Shown in pieces: positions 33,901 to 40,913 of a stretch of 40,913 nt of DNA; the first letter of the stretch is position 1, and each line of letters opens with the position of its first letter. Both the position numbers and the translations under genes were made by a program. The notes under the pieces are model-generated. The model worked only from the letters and a program-made list of their open reading frames with translations, had not been told where the DNA came from and searched no databases. The stretch comes from Chrysochromulina tobinii (taxonomy: Eukaryota > Haptophyta > Prymnesiales > Chrysochromulinaceae), in assembly GCA_001275005.1 (NCBI GenBank), contig JWZX01002640.1:1-40913 (forward strand). Reading direction: 5' to 3'.

Positions 33901-35151
33901 TCAGATCTTCGCGCCGGTGGAGCGCCAGAGGCGCGCGCTGGCAAACGGGCCGTTCCATCGGTAGTCCGGGTCCCAGCGCAGCAAGCCGTCCAGGAGCTCG
34001 AGCAGCGTACGCCGCTCGTCCTCGGCGTAGTGGCTGAGCACGTGTGCGAGCAGCGGCGACAGTTCCGCGTACGGCAGGTAGTGCACCAGCTCGGGCTCGT
34101 CCACCGCGCGGGTTGTGAGGAGGACCGGCGGGTGGCGACCCGTCGCGTCGGCGACGAAGAAGGGCTCGACGCGATTCGCGCGGCGCAGCAGCGCTTGAGG
34201 CGGCGCGCCGAGCATCGCGGTCGCGCGTGCGAGCTGGTTGAACTCGGACTCGCCAGGCAGCAGGGGCACACCGAGAGCGACCTCAGCGACCACACAGCCC
34301 ACACTCCAAGCGTCCGCCGGGTACCCAACCGGCGCCCATAGAATGACCTCGGGCGCGCGGTACCAGCGCGATTGCACATAGGTGACGCGGCTGGTGGTTC
34401 CGCTCAGCTGCTCGCGCCCGAGGCACGAGCCAAGGTCGATGAGCACCACGCGCGTGCCCCCGTCCAGTGTGCTGCCCTCGCCCCCCTCGTGCAGTAGGAT
34501 GTTCTGCGGCTTGATATCTGCATGTACCAGCTCGACCTGCTCGAGCGCCGCGAGCGCGCCGAGCAGCTGGCGCGCAATGCCCCATACAAAGGAGCTCGGG
34601 AAGGGCCGCCGGTCTCGCGCCTTCTGTAGCTGGTACAGGTCTGGCCCGTGCAGCGACAGCGCGAGCCCTGTTCGGCTTCCCAGCCGCACCGTGCCGAGCA
34701 GCGCCGGAAAGAGGTCCGCGCCCTCGCGCGTCGAGCGCAACGCCTTGAGCGCGTTCGCCTCGCGCCGGAGCGCGTTCGAGTCTTCATTATGCACCTTAAG
34801 CGCGATCATGCGCGGCTCGCCTTTCCGCGTGCCCACGCGCTGGCACTTCCACACGACGCAATGCGCGCCGCGTCCCGCCTCGACGCCAACCGTGTAGCGC
34901 CCACCACGAAAACTTAAGGCAGACCCGCCCTTTAGCGTGAGCTCCGCGTCCGACGCCTCGATGGCCATGGAAATGCCGCTCGCAACCCAGCTCATGCGCA
35001 GCCTCGGCCGTGAATTCGGCGTGCGCGCCTTGCCGTTGCCGTACTTGCCCACGAGAGGCCCTCGCTCGTCACGCGAGGAAGTCGTGCCGCTCCAGCACAT
35101 GCAGCACGAGGCGCAGATCGTCGAGTCTCCCTCGTCATCGCTCGAGGACAT
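33901..35151 (-). CDS. CMGC protein kinase, DYRK/HIPK-like
   Basis: A 416-aa product starting at ATG 35151 (MSSSDDEGDSTICASC). The kinase domain starts near aa 95. The Gly-rich loop reads VEAGRGAHCVVWK, the ATP-binding Lys is in MIALKVHN (about aa 117), and the catalytic loop is LVHADIKPQNILL (HAD replacing HRD, catalytic Asp and Asn kept). DFG is replaced by DLG in VLIDLGSCLG, and the activation segment ends SRWYRAPEVIL. That last motif and the DLGS signature place it with DYRK/HIPK/PRP4 kinases, which autophosphorylate the activation-loop Tyr. DAWSVGCVVAEVALG follows. The chain ends shortly after the domain (LLRWDPDYRWNG). Essential residues are present, so it is probably active. Confidence 0.88.
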   Translation of the reverse strand: MSSSDDEGDSTICASCCMCWSGTTSSRDERGPLVGKYGNGKARTPNSRPRLRMSWVASGISMAIEASDAELTLKGGSALSFRGGRYTVGVEAGRGAHCVVWKCQRVGTRKGEPRMIALKVHNEDSNALRREANALKALRSTREGADLFPALLGTVRLGSRTGLALSLHGPDLYQLQKARDRRPFPSSFVWGIARQLLGALAALEQVELVHADIKPQNILLHEGGEGSTLDGGTRVVLIDLGSCLGREQLSGTTSRVTYVQSRWYRAPEVILWAPVGYPADAWSVGCVVAEVALGVPLLPGESEFNQLARATAMLGAPPQALLRRANRVEPFFVADATGRHPPVLLTTRAVDEPELVHYLPYAELSPLLAHVLSHYAEDERRTLLELLDGLLRWDPDYRWNGPFASARLWRSTGAKI

Positions 35152-35338
35152 TATTTCCAAACCTAACACGCTCGCTGCCGAAATAGGTGTGAAAAGTTCC
35201 GGAGTTTCAGATTGAGGAATTTTATTTCTAAAGTTTGTTGCCAATTCTTTCTCCTCCGTGCCGGAGCTCTTTCGGAGATTCACTTCCTAGAGGGATGCTC
35301 TCTGCAACTGTGCATCTCTTCTGTGCCGGTGCAGAAGT
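35152..35338. promoter_or_regulatory. 187-bp divergent promoter region (kinase / MFS transporter)
   Basis: The region lies between diverging ATGs and is AT-richer than its flanks. TGTGAA at 35188-35193 reads TTCACA on the kinase strand, 36 bp before its ATG. No other element was recognised. Confidence 0.5.
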
Positions 35339-37061
35339 ATGTCTTCAACATTCCGCCGATGGGCGCTCGTGGTCTCCGCGGCATTTGTCATGGTGATCAG
35401 CGGCTCCGTCTACTCCATGGGCGCGTGGCAGTCCAGGCTGCGCGACGACCTGGGCCTCTCAACGGCGCAGGTCTCGTCCATCGGCGCGGCCACGTTCGGC
35501 GGATCGGTTGTGGCGGTCCTCGGCGGGCGTGCCTTCGACATCCTCGGCCCACGCACCGCGTGCCTCCTCGGCGGCGTCATGCACACGGCCGGTTACCTTC
35601 TCATCGCCGCCGCGCTCGCCTTTGCCGACGTGCTGCCCGAGGCCGCTCGCATCGGGCTGCCCGCGATTGGGTGTGCGCTCGCCGGCTACAGCTCCGTCTC
35701 CCTCCTCGACAACGTCGTGTGCATGTCGTGCTCGCTCTCCTTCCCGAACGACCGCGCCGCCATCGTCGGCTACCTCAAGGCTGTGCTCGCCGCGGGCGCC
35801 GGGCTGTGGGCGCTGCTCTGGGTGCACGTCTTCGCGCCTAATTTCGGACTCATTTCATACGTGCTCTTCGTGGCGGCGGTGGCCTTCTGTGGCACGGCGC
35901 TCGCGCTGCTCGGCGTGCGCGTCCTCCCCGAGGGCCCCGATCGGCGCAAGTTCGACAGCGCGGACGGGAGGCGGCTCGGGCTGGCGATCGGCTTCATCGT
36001 CTTGTTGGCGCTCTTCTGCGTGGCCACGTCGTTTTGCTACTCGTCCAAGATGATCGGGCCGACGGCGGGGCTCGGGGCGGTCGGCGTCGCGATCTCGCTC
36101 CTGCCGCTAACCCTCCTCTTGGGCACCTCCGACGATCTGCCCGCCGAGCTCAAGGAGCCAATGCTCCCCACAGCTCCCCAACTCGAGAAGAAGGTGATTG
36201 CGTCCGATGGTCCCTGATTGCCTCGCTCATCAGGTCCCTTCAGCTCCCCAACTGGTGACGAAGGCGAGGGATGCCTCTGATGGCCTCTGACTGGCCGCGG
36301 ACTGCCTCCCTCATCAGGTGAGCCTCCTCCAGTTTGGCCTCGAGCTCGGTCTCCAAGCTGTCCACGAGAATATGAAGACCGCGCCCGCGCCCGTGGCCGC
36401 GCCGCCCGCCGGAGTGCCCCTTCGCGCCGCCCTCGCTGGGCTCGACTTTTGGCTCCTCTTCTTCATGCAGCTGGCCGTCTTCGGCGGGGGTGTGGGCGCC
36501 AATCAGAACCTCGCGCTCATCTTCGAGTCGGCGCGCTCGCCCGCCTCGAGCGGCCTGGGCGTCGCTCTCTTTGCCCTCGCCTCGACCGTCTCGCGTGTCT
36601 CAGTCGGCGTCCTCTCGGACCGTTATTCTCACGTGCTCAACCGCTTCGGATGGCTGTGCGTGGTCGCCGCGATCGCGACGGTAGGTCAACTGCTCCTCTC
36701 GCCCATGATTGCGGGCTTCATCCTGTGCGGCACCTTTTGCCTTGGCCTCTCGTTTGGCTCCTTCTTCACCCTCGTCGTGCCGATCGTCAATGAGATGTAC
36801 GGCCGGAAGGACTTTGGCGCCATCATGGGCGCCGCGCTGAGCTGCCAGGCGCTCGCATCCTTCCTGATCTCTGTGGAGCTGTTGCCGACCGTGTACCGGA
36901 TCGCCGCGCACGGCCTTGGCGTCTGCTATGGCGCCGAGTGCTTCCTCGACTCCTTCCTCGCCCTCGCGGCACTCAACGCGCTCGGCTTTGGAATTGCGAT
37001 CTGGCTCGCGCGACGCAATGCCAACGGCATGCCCATCGACCGGTACGTCGAGAGCAAGTGA
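35339..37061 (+). CDS. Major facilitator superfamily transporter, nodulin-like (two exons)
   Basis: Exon 1 is 35339-36193 and exon 2 is 36318-37061; joining them in phase 0 gives 532 aa. Exon 1 encodes six membrane segments starting FRRWALVVSAAFVMVISGSVYSMGAW, with DDLGLSTAQVSSIGA after the first helix as in the nodulin-like MFS family, and the A-motif-like GGRAFDILGPR. Exon 2 encodes the second half (DFWLLFFMQLAVFGGGVGANQN, the repeat motif VGVLSDRYSHVLNRFG, then four more helices). An acidic central loop (DLPAELKEPMLP) spans the junction. Without splicing, exon 1 would stop at 36217 after half a transporter and exon 2 would lack a start. The substrate cannot be deduced; relatives include organic acid and metal carriers. 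It diverges from the DYRK-like kinase. Confidence 0.82.
36194..36317 (+). other. Intron of the MFS gene with internally duplicated splice sites
   Basis: GTGATTGCG begins after codon AAG (36191-36193) and CTCATCAG ends at 36317; removal keeps the frame. The segment contains two related copies: CAGCTCCCCAACT occurs in exon 1 and again inside (from about 36241), and CTCATCAGGT occurs at 36226 and 36311. An alternative model with two tiny introns (36194-36233 and 36255-36317) and a 21-nt microexon encoding VPSAPQL also keeps the frame. Confidence 0.65.
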
Positions 37062-37402
37062 ACGGCCGAGGGCGACGAGCGCCTCTCGGGCAGGCGCGCG
37101 GGGACGCGCTCGTGAGAGATCGCCACCTGCATGTGCGTGCGCCATGCATTTATCTACTTCTCCAACGCCATGATGTGTGCTGAACGCGCCGGCAGATGCA
37201 CCTTTCGGCCCGGCTTGCCCCACGCGCGATTGTGCTCCGCGGCCCCGTCGATGCAGAATGCAGCGCCTCAAGTTATTAGACCGCTTTTCGCTGACGCACT
37301 TGCTGTTTCGTCAACTGTGTTAAGTTCTTTCCGAGATCGCTTGCTTTCCTGCAAGAACGATCTACGAGAAAGGAGAGACGCTCCTTCTTAGGTTTGGGTT
37401 AG
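37062..37402. other. Intergenic region between MFS and CAMK-like kinase genes
   Basis: This 341-bp region holds the 3' UTR of the transporter and the promoter of the kinase. The part from about 37260 is AT-richer, and GGTTTGGGTTAG lies directly before the kinase ATG. No ORF or RNA gene was recognised. Confidence 0.55.
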
Positions 37403-39565
37403 ATGGCCACGACCGTGATCGTCGACTGCACCGTCCAGACCACTGAATCGCCTACGCTGGCCGCGTTGCAAGCCCGACGTGAGACTCGCGAGCAGCGCCA
37501 GGCAGGGCTCTTGCAGCGGCTCAGCAACCTGCGCTCGCTAAGAGCGCAGCTATTCGACATCAAGAAAAAACACAGTGTTGTGTTGACGGGTGGCGAGGAC
37601 GACTTCCAAAAGGAGGTGGACTTGATTGTGGCCGAGATAGCAAAGCTCAAGGCTTTGCGCGAGCGAGAAGCCCACACGACCGAGCCCCGTCCGCTGCCGC
37701 CTTGGCTGCAGTTTCCGGCACCCGCTGCTGCCGACGACTTCCTGCGCCGACTCCAGCAGGCGGAGCTGCGCGACGCGGCTGCTGCGGCAGAAATTGCCGC
37801 CATCACCTTGGCAACGAGTGGGCCACCATCGCTTCGAAGACAGGGCTCCCTTTCCAGATTGGGTGGCTTCGTTGGCCATGCTGCCCGTGCCGTCTCCGGT
37901 CGATTGAGCCGCGCCTCGATGCAGCTGTCCGGTCGACTGAGCCGTAAGAACAAGGAGGGCACGTCAGAGTCGTGGCGCAGTGAGGACTCCGAGCACGAGC
38001 CGCCCTCGCCTGCACCCCGCCCATCGCCTCCACCCCACTCACCCGACCGCTCACCCGGGCGGCTGCCGAGGTTCGGCTGGGCCGCTCGCGCTCCACCGCT
38101 CGAGACGGCACTTGAGGGCACTGGCGAGACGGGGGCTGCTCGCTACCAGCCGCAGGCGATGCGCCCGGTCGTGACAGCTCAGTCTGCGAAACCCGACTGG
38201 CATGCAAACCTCGCGCCGGCCGCGGCCGCCGCCATGTTGGCTGCGGCCCTCCCCGACGCGTCCTCGGCTACCAAGCTCGAGGCCGCTCGCGTCGCGCGCA
38301 TGCCCAAGCACAAAGGGGTGGCGAATGCCGCCGCGCCATCATGCGCGCCATCCGCCGCACTAGCCAGGCCACGCTGGGGTGGGCCCACCGCCAACGGAAA
38401 TGGAACCGCCAAGCCGCCGGCGAAGGGTAAGCGTGTGCCCGAGGGCAAGGAAGCGGCAGGCCATGAGGATACGCAAAGTGCTCCGGCCTCGGTGGTGCGA
38501 GACGCCCCGCCATTGCAGCGGCTCGCCTCACGCAGCACTCCCGTCTCGCCGAACACGTCATCGATCGCTGATGATCGATGTATCTCCCTCCGTATCTCCG
38601 CATCGCCGCTTGAGGCGTTGGACTTAGCGCACGTGAGTCGTGTGGCAGTCCGGTCCAAAGCGCGCCGTGGCTCAGCCGATCCTCTGTCCGTGTTTGGGTT
38701 GCAGACCGTGGGGCCGATCGCGGCGGGCGCCTTTTCGATGGTCGTGCGCGCCACCGACGTGGAGACGGGCTGCACAGTCGCCGTCAAGACGTTCAACAAG
38801 GCCAGGTGTTCACGAGACCCAAGGCTGGCCTCAGCGAGTGCGGCCGAGCTGCGCGTGCTCAGGCTGCTCGCGCCGGATGCCCATCATCATCTCGCCAACC
38901 TGGTGCGCGTGCATGAGAACGTCCAAAGCGTGCACCTCGTGCTCGAGTACTGCGCGGGCGGCTCGCTGCAGCGCCGGTTGCAGGGGCTGCAGCGCAAGGG
39001 CGTGCCAGAGGCAGAGGCTGCCATGATGAGCCGGCAGCTCTGCAGCGCAATCGCCCACCTGCACGCGCGCGGGGTTGCCCACCGCGATGTCAAGCCGGCC
39101 AACGTGCTGTATGTGGACGGTACCACCGGCGGCGAGGGCTCGACTGGCATTCACATTCACAGCGGCCGCGGCTCGTCGCGGCTCAAGCTGTGCGACTTTG
39201 GGTTTGCGACCTTCGTGCCGGCTCCGGGGCGCTGCCACACTCGCTGTGGCACTCCGATCTATATGGCCCCCGAGCTGCACAAGGATGGCAAGGAAGGCTA
39301 TCTGCCGGCTCCCATTGATTGCTGGGCGTTAGGTGCCCTGGTCTTCGAGCTGCTGCATGCAAAGCAAGCCTTTAGCGCTGAGACCATCGAACGACTCGTG
39401 AGCCGCATTCGCAACGCGAGCCACGCGTCATTTACCCCGACGATCTCGACCCAAGCCAAGGACTTCATCCAGGCATTGCTCACCATCAAGGCCGCCGCCC
39501 GGTGCACTGCGAAGCAGGCCCTCGAGCACGCGTGGCTGGTGACAACACCGTCCGGGGCCACGTAG
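37403..39565 (+). CDS. Serine/threonine protein kinase, CAMK-like, with long disordered N-terminus
   Basis: A 720-aa protein (AGATGG start). An N-terminal coiled coil (about aa 20-100, QARRETREQRQAGLLQRL) is followed by Arg/Ser segments RRQGSLSRLG, GRLSRASMQLSGRLSR, which look like basophilic-kinase sites, and about 250 disordered residues. The catalytic domain begins near aa 430: VGPIAAGAFSMVVRA, VAVKTFNK (Lys near aa 461), VLEYCAGGSLQRRL, GVAHRDVKPANVL (HRD intact, near aa 558), KLCDFGFA (DFG intact), CGTPIYMAPE and a C-terminal QALEHAWLV. The CGTPxYMAPE and EHAWL signatures fit the CAMK/CAMKL group. An insert of about 20 residues (TTGGEGSTGIHIHSGRGSS) lies between the catalytic loop and DFG. 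All catalytic residues are present. Confidence 0.88.
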   Translation: MATTVIVDCTVQTTESPTLAALQARRETREQRQAGLLQRLSNLRSLRAQLFDIKKKHSVVLTGGEDDFQKEVDLIVAEIAKLKALREREAHTTEPRPLPPWLQFPAPAAADDFLRRLQQAELRDAAAAAEIAAITLATSGPPSLRRQGSLSRLGGFVGHAARAVSGRLSRASMQLSGRLSRKNKEGTSESWRSEDSEHEPPSPAPRPSPPPHSPDRSPGRLPRFGWAARAPPLETALEGTGETGAARYQPQAMRPVVTAQSAKPDWHANLAPAAAAAMLAAALPDASSATKLEAARVARMPKHKGVANAAAPSCAPSAALARPRWGGPTANGNGTAKPPAKGKRVPEGKEAAGHEDTQSAPASVVRDAPPLQRLASRSTPVSPNTSSIADDRCISLRISASPLEALDLAHVSRVAVRSKARRGSADPLSVFGLQTVGPIAAGAFSMVVRATDVETGCTVAVKTFNKARCSRDPRLASASAAELRVLRLLAPDAHHHLANLVRVHENVQSVHLVLEYCAGGSLQRRLQGLQRKGVPEAEAAMMSRQLCSAIAHLHARGVAHRDVKPANVLYVDGTTGGEGSTGIHIHSGRGSSRLKLCDFGFATFVPAPGRCHTRCGTPIYMAPELHKDGKEGYLPAPIDCWALGALVFELLHAKQAFSAETIERLVSRIRNASHASFTPTISTQAKDFIQALLTIKAAARCTAKQALEHAWLVTTPSGAT

Positions 39566-39731
39566 CTCGGCTGAGGCTCTTTTGTGATAGATGTAAGAAT
39601 GTAAGATGACCTACGATTTGGAGGGGTGCGTGATACTGTGATATACACGTCCTCGGTCGTGTCCGACCGTGCCGGCGGCGACCGGGACCTCACAAAAAGC
39701 CTCATGCATGTTGAATTTTGATCCGCCGAGA

Positions 39732-39769
39732 ATTCACAGCCAATTCACGTCATCATTCACAGCCAATTC
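39732..39769 (+). repeat. Direct repeat ATTCACAGCCAATTC upstream of the WW-domain gene
   Basis: Two exact 15-nt copies at 39732-39746 and 39755-39769 end 17 bp before the ATG at 39787. The core TTCACA recurs before several other genes here, so these may be promoter elements. Confidence 0.7.
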
Positions 39770-39786
39770 CGCCCCGCCGCGCCGCC

Positions 39787-40725
39787 ATGTCGCATGCGTT
39801 GCTGGTGCTGATGGCGAGCGCGATGTTAGTAGAACCATTTAGATCAGGCAAACATACTGCGGTCGGGCAAATATTTGCCAGATGTGCGCTATGCAACATG
39901 ATCGCACGGCCAGGCACGCTCAACTTCTCCAACTTCAAAGGATATTTGGTGGTTCTGGACGACGGAGGTGAGGAGGTGTTGATTCCTGTTGCGCGCGTCG
40001 GCAAGGGCCTCATAAAGGGTGACGCGGTGGTATTCGATGACTCCGCAGCGCCTGATGAGCCTCTCGTCAAACTCGCCGCCTCTGTCGCCGAGGCAGCGGA
40101 GGCCAACGCAGCAAAGGAGGCCATCGAAGCCAAAGCAGCAGCCAAGGCGGCCGAAGAGGCAAGAGAGGCGGCAGCGCAGGTGGCATCGGCAGTGGAAGAG
40201 ACGGAGACGGCGTCGGGTGCTACTCGGGCCGCGACTCTGAGTGAGACGTCCAACCGTCGACAAGTGGCCACGTTCCTCGTGTTGGTCTCCATGGTCGCGC
40301 TGCTCAGTACCGCCGGCGTGATTCCGGAGCCGCCTGCTGCTCCCGCCGATGAGCTCGCAGCGAGGGTAGAACGTGAGAAAGCGAAGGCGACCGCGAAGTC
40401 AGAGGCCGAGCGTATGAACAAGCAGCGGGCGGAGGCCGAGAAGGCGGTGGCAGATGCGAAGGCGGCCGCGGCGGCCGCGGCAGAAGAGGCGGCGGTGGCA
40501 GCTGCTTGGATTTTACAGTGGTCCATCCCGGGCGAGGCTCCGTACTTTCTGAATACCCGCACGGAGGCGGCCACGTGGGTCGAGCCGCGCAAGGGACTGC
40601 TGACGGAGGAGGCTCTGAAGCGGGCCATGGACGCGGCAGAGGAAGCTCGAATTCAGGACTCGTTCTACGCACAGAGGGCTTACAACATGCTCGAAAGGCT
40701 CAACGCCGGAGGTCGGCTACGGTAA
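39787..40725 (+). CDS. WW-domain, single-pass membrane/coiled-coil protein of unknown function
   Basis: A 312-aa protein with start context GCCGCCATGT. A hydrophobic signal-like N-terminus (SHALLVLMASAMLVEP) is followed by a compact domain with KGYLVVLDDGGEEVLIPVA. An Ala/Glu/Lys coiled coil (about aa 100-150) precedes one transmembrane helix (VATFLVLVSMVALLSTAGVI, about aa 160-180) and a second coiled coil. A WW-like domain then follows: WILQWSIPGEAPYFLNTRTEAATWVEP, with the first Trp, the Tyr-Phe pair, Asn-Thr and the second Trp and Pro of the consensus. WW domains bind Pro-rich ligands. The signal peptide suggests the ER or plastid membrane. No family is recognised for the whole protein. 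Confidence 0.75.
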   Translation: MSHALLVLMASAMLVEPFRSGKHTAVGQIFARCALCNMIARPGTLNFSNFKGYLVVLDDGGEEVLIPVARVGKGLIKGDAVVFDDSAAPDEPLVKLAASVAEAAEANAAKEAIEAKAAAKAAEEAREAAAQVASAVEETETASGATRAATLSETSNRRQVATFLVLVSMVALLSTAGVIPEPPAAPADELAARVEREKAKATAKSEAERMNKQRAEAEKAVADAKAAAAAAAEEAAVAAAWILQWSIPGEAPYFLNTRTEAATWVEPRKGLLTEEALKRAMDAAEEARIQDSFYAQRAYNMLERLNAGGRLR

Positions 40726-40880
40726 CCTGATTGCGTCAGACCCGCCCGCACAGTTTTGCGAGGAGAGAACCTTTTAATTCACAGTTCACAGATATGTCAG
40801 AGCTTAGAGGATATTTAGAGGATATATTGAGGCCACATGCACATCCCCTCTCGTCTAGCCTCTTCGCCCTGCGGGGACCG

Positions 40881-40913
<33 letters not shown>
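40881..40913 (+). repeat. Poly-C run at the window end
   Basis: Thirty-three consecutive C residues end the window, after AGGATATTTAGAGGATATATTGAGG-type AT-rich sequence and two TTCACA motifs (40778, 40785) that may belong to the promoter of a further gene. The run could be genuine or a sequencing/assembly limit. Confidence 0.9.

Noticed and set aside
36318..37061. A separate half-size MFS gene
   Set aside because: The frame lacks an ATG at its 5' end, and a phase-0 GT-AG intron joins it to the preceding six-helix half.

Overview
This window is the left end of a linear nuclear chromosome from a flagellated, probably photosynthetic protist. It opens with (CCCTAA)n, the TTAGGG-type telomere in the orientation expected of a left end. 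The genes are eukaryotic: a COPI-associated membrane protein, CFAP46, a SHIPPO/STPGR flagellar protein, DYRK-like and CAMK-like kinases, an EF-hand/IQ protein, class III alcohol dehydrogenase, a nodulin-like MFS carrier, and one protein with a signal-peptide-plus-transit-like N-terminus. With very high GC, dense packing and few introns, this suggests a haptophyte-like alga. That assignment is inference.

Telomere to 8.2 kb (minus strand): one uninterrupted frame starts at the ATG at 8156 and runs without a stop through the subtelomere and out into the telomere repeats. It encodes an NLR-like (STAND) protein: an N-terminal TIR/HET-reminiscent WDYxSLxQ...RGWCxFE domain, a NACHT-type P-loop NTPase, a small SH3/Tudor-like insert, and about 50 ribonuclease-inhibitor-type leucine-rich repeats. 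The array is cut inside a repeat, where TTAGGG repeats begin after a 2-nt TT overlap. This looks like de novo telomere addition onto a broken immune-receptor-like gene, and the remaining frame reads the telomere as (Arg-Val)n. It is the most interesting object in the window.

8.2-19 kb: divergent from the NLR is a gene for an MGC-start (probably myristoylated and palmitoylated) protein with a triplicated motif. Next come a convergent COPI-associated membrane protein gene and, divergent from it, CFAP46. CFAP46 is a giant TPR protein of the ciliary central pair, and its C-terminus looks like an inactivated CHAT (caspase-like) domain.

19-25.4 kb (minus): a very large, Ala-rich, coiled-coil EF-hand/IQ protein with a CAG-encoded polyglutamine tract, an in-frame minisatellite and a decayed second EF-hand module.

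25.5-41 kb: ADH5/FrmA-type dehydrogenase, a VWA/MIDAS protein, a signal-peptide protein of unknown function, a serine beta-lactamase-like hydrolase, a SHIPPO-repeat protein, a DYRK-like kinase (minus), an MFS transporter with an intron, a CAMK-like kinase and a WW-domain membrane protein. The window ends in a 33-nt C homopolymer.

Four head-to-head pairs share short intergenic regions (NLR/MGC protein, COPI-associated/CFAP46, EF-hand/ADH5, kinase/MFS). No rRNA, tRNA, CRISPR array or transposon was recognised. Start codons were set to ATG throughout.
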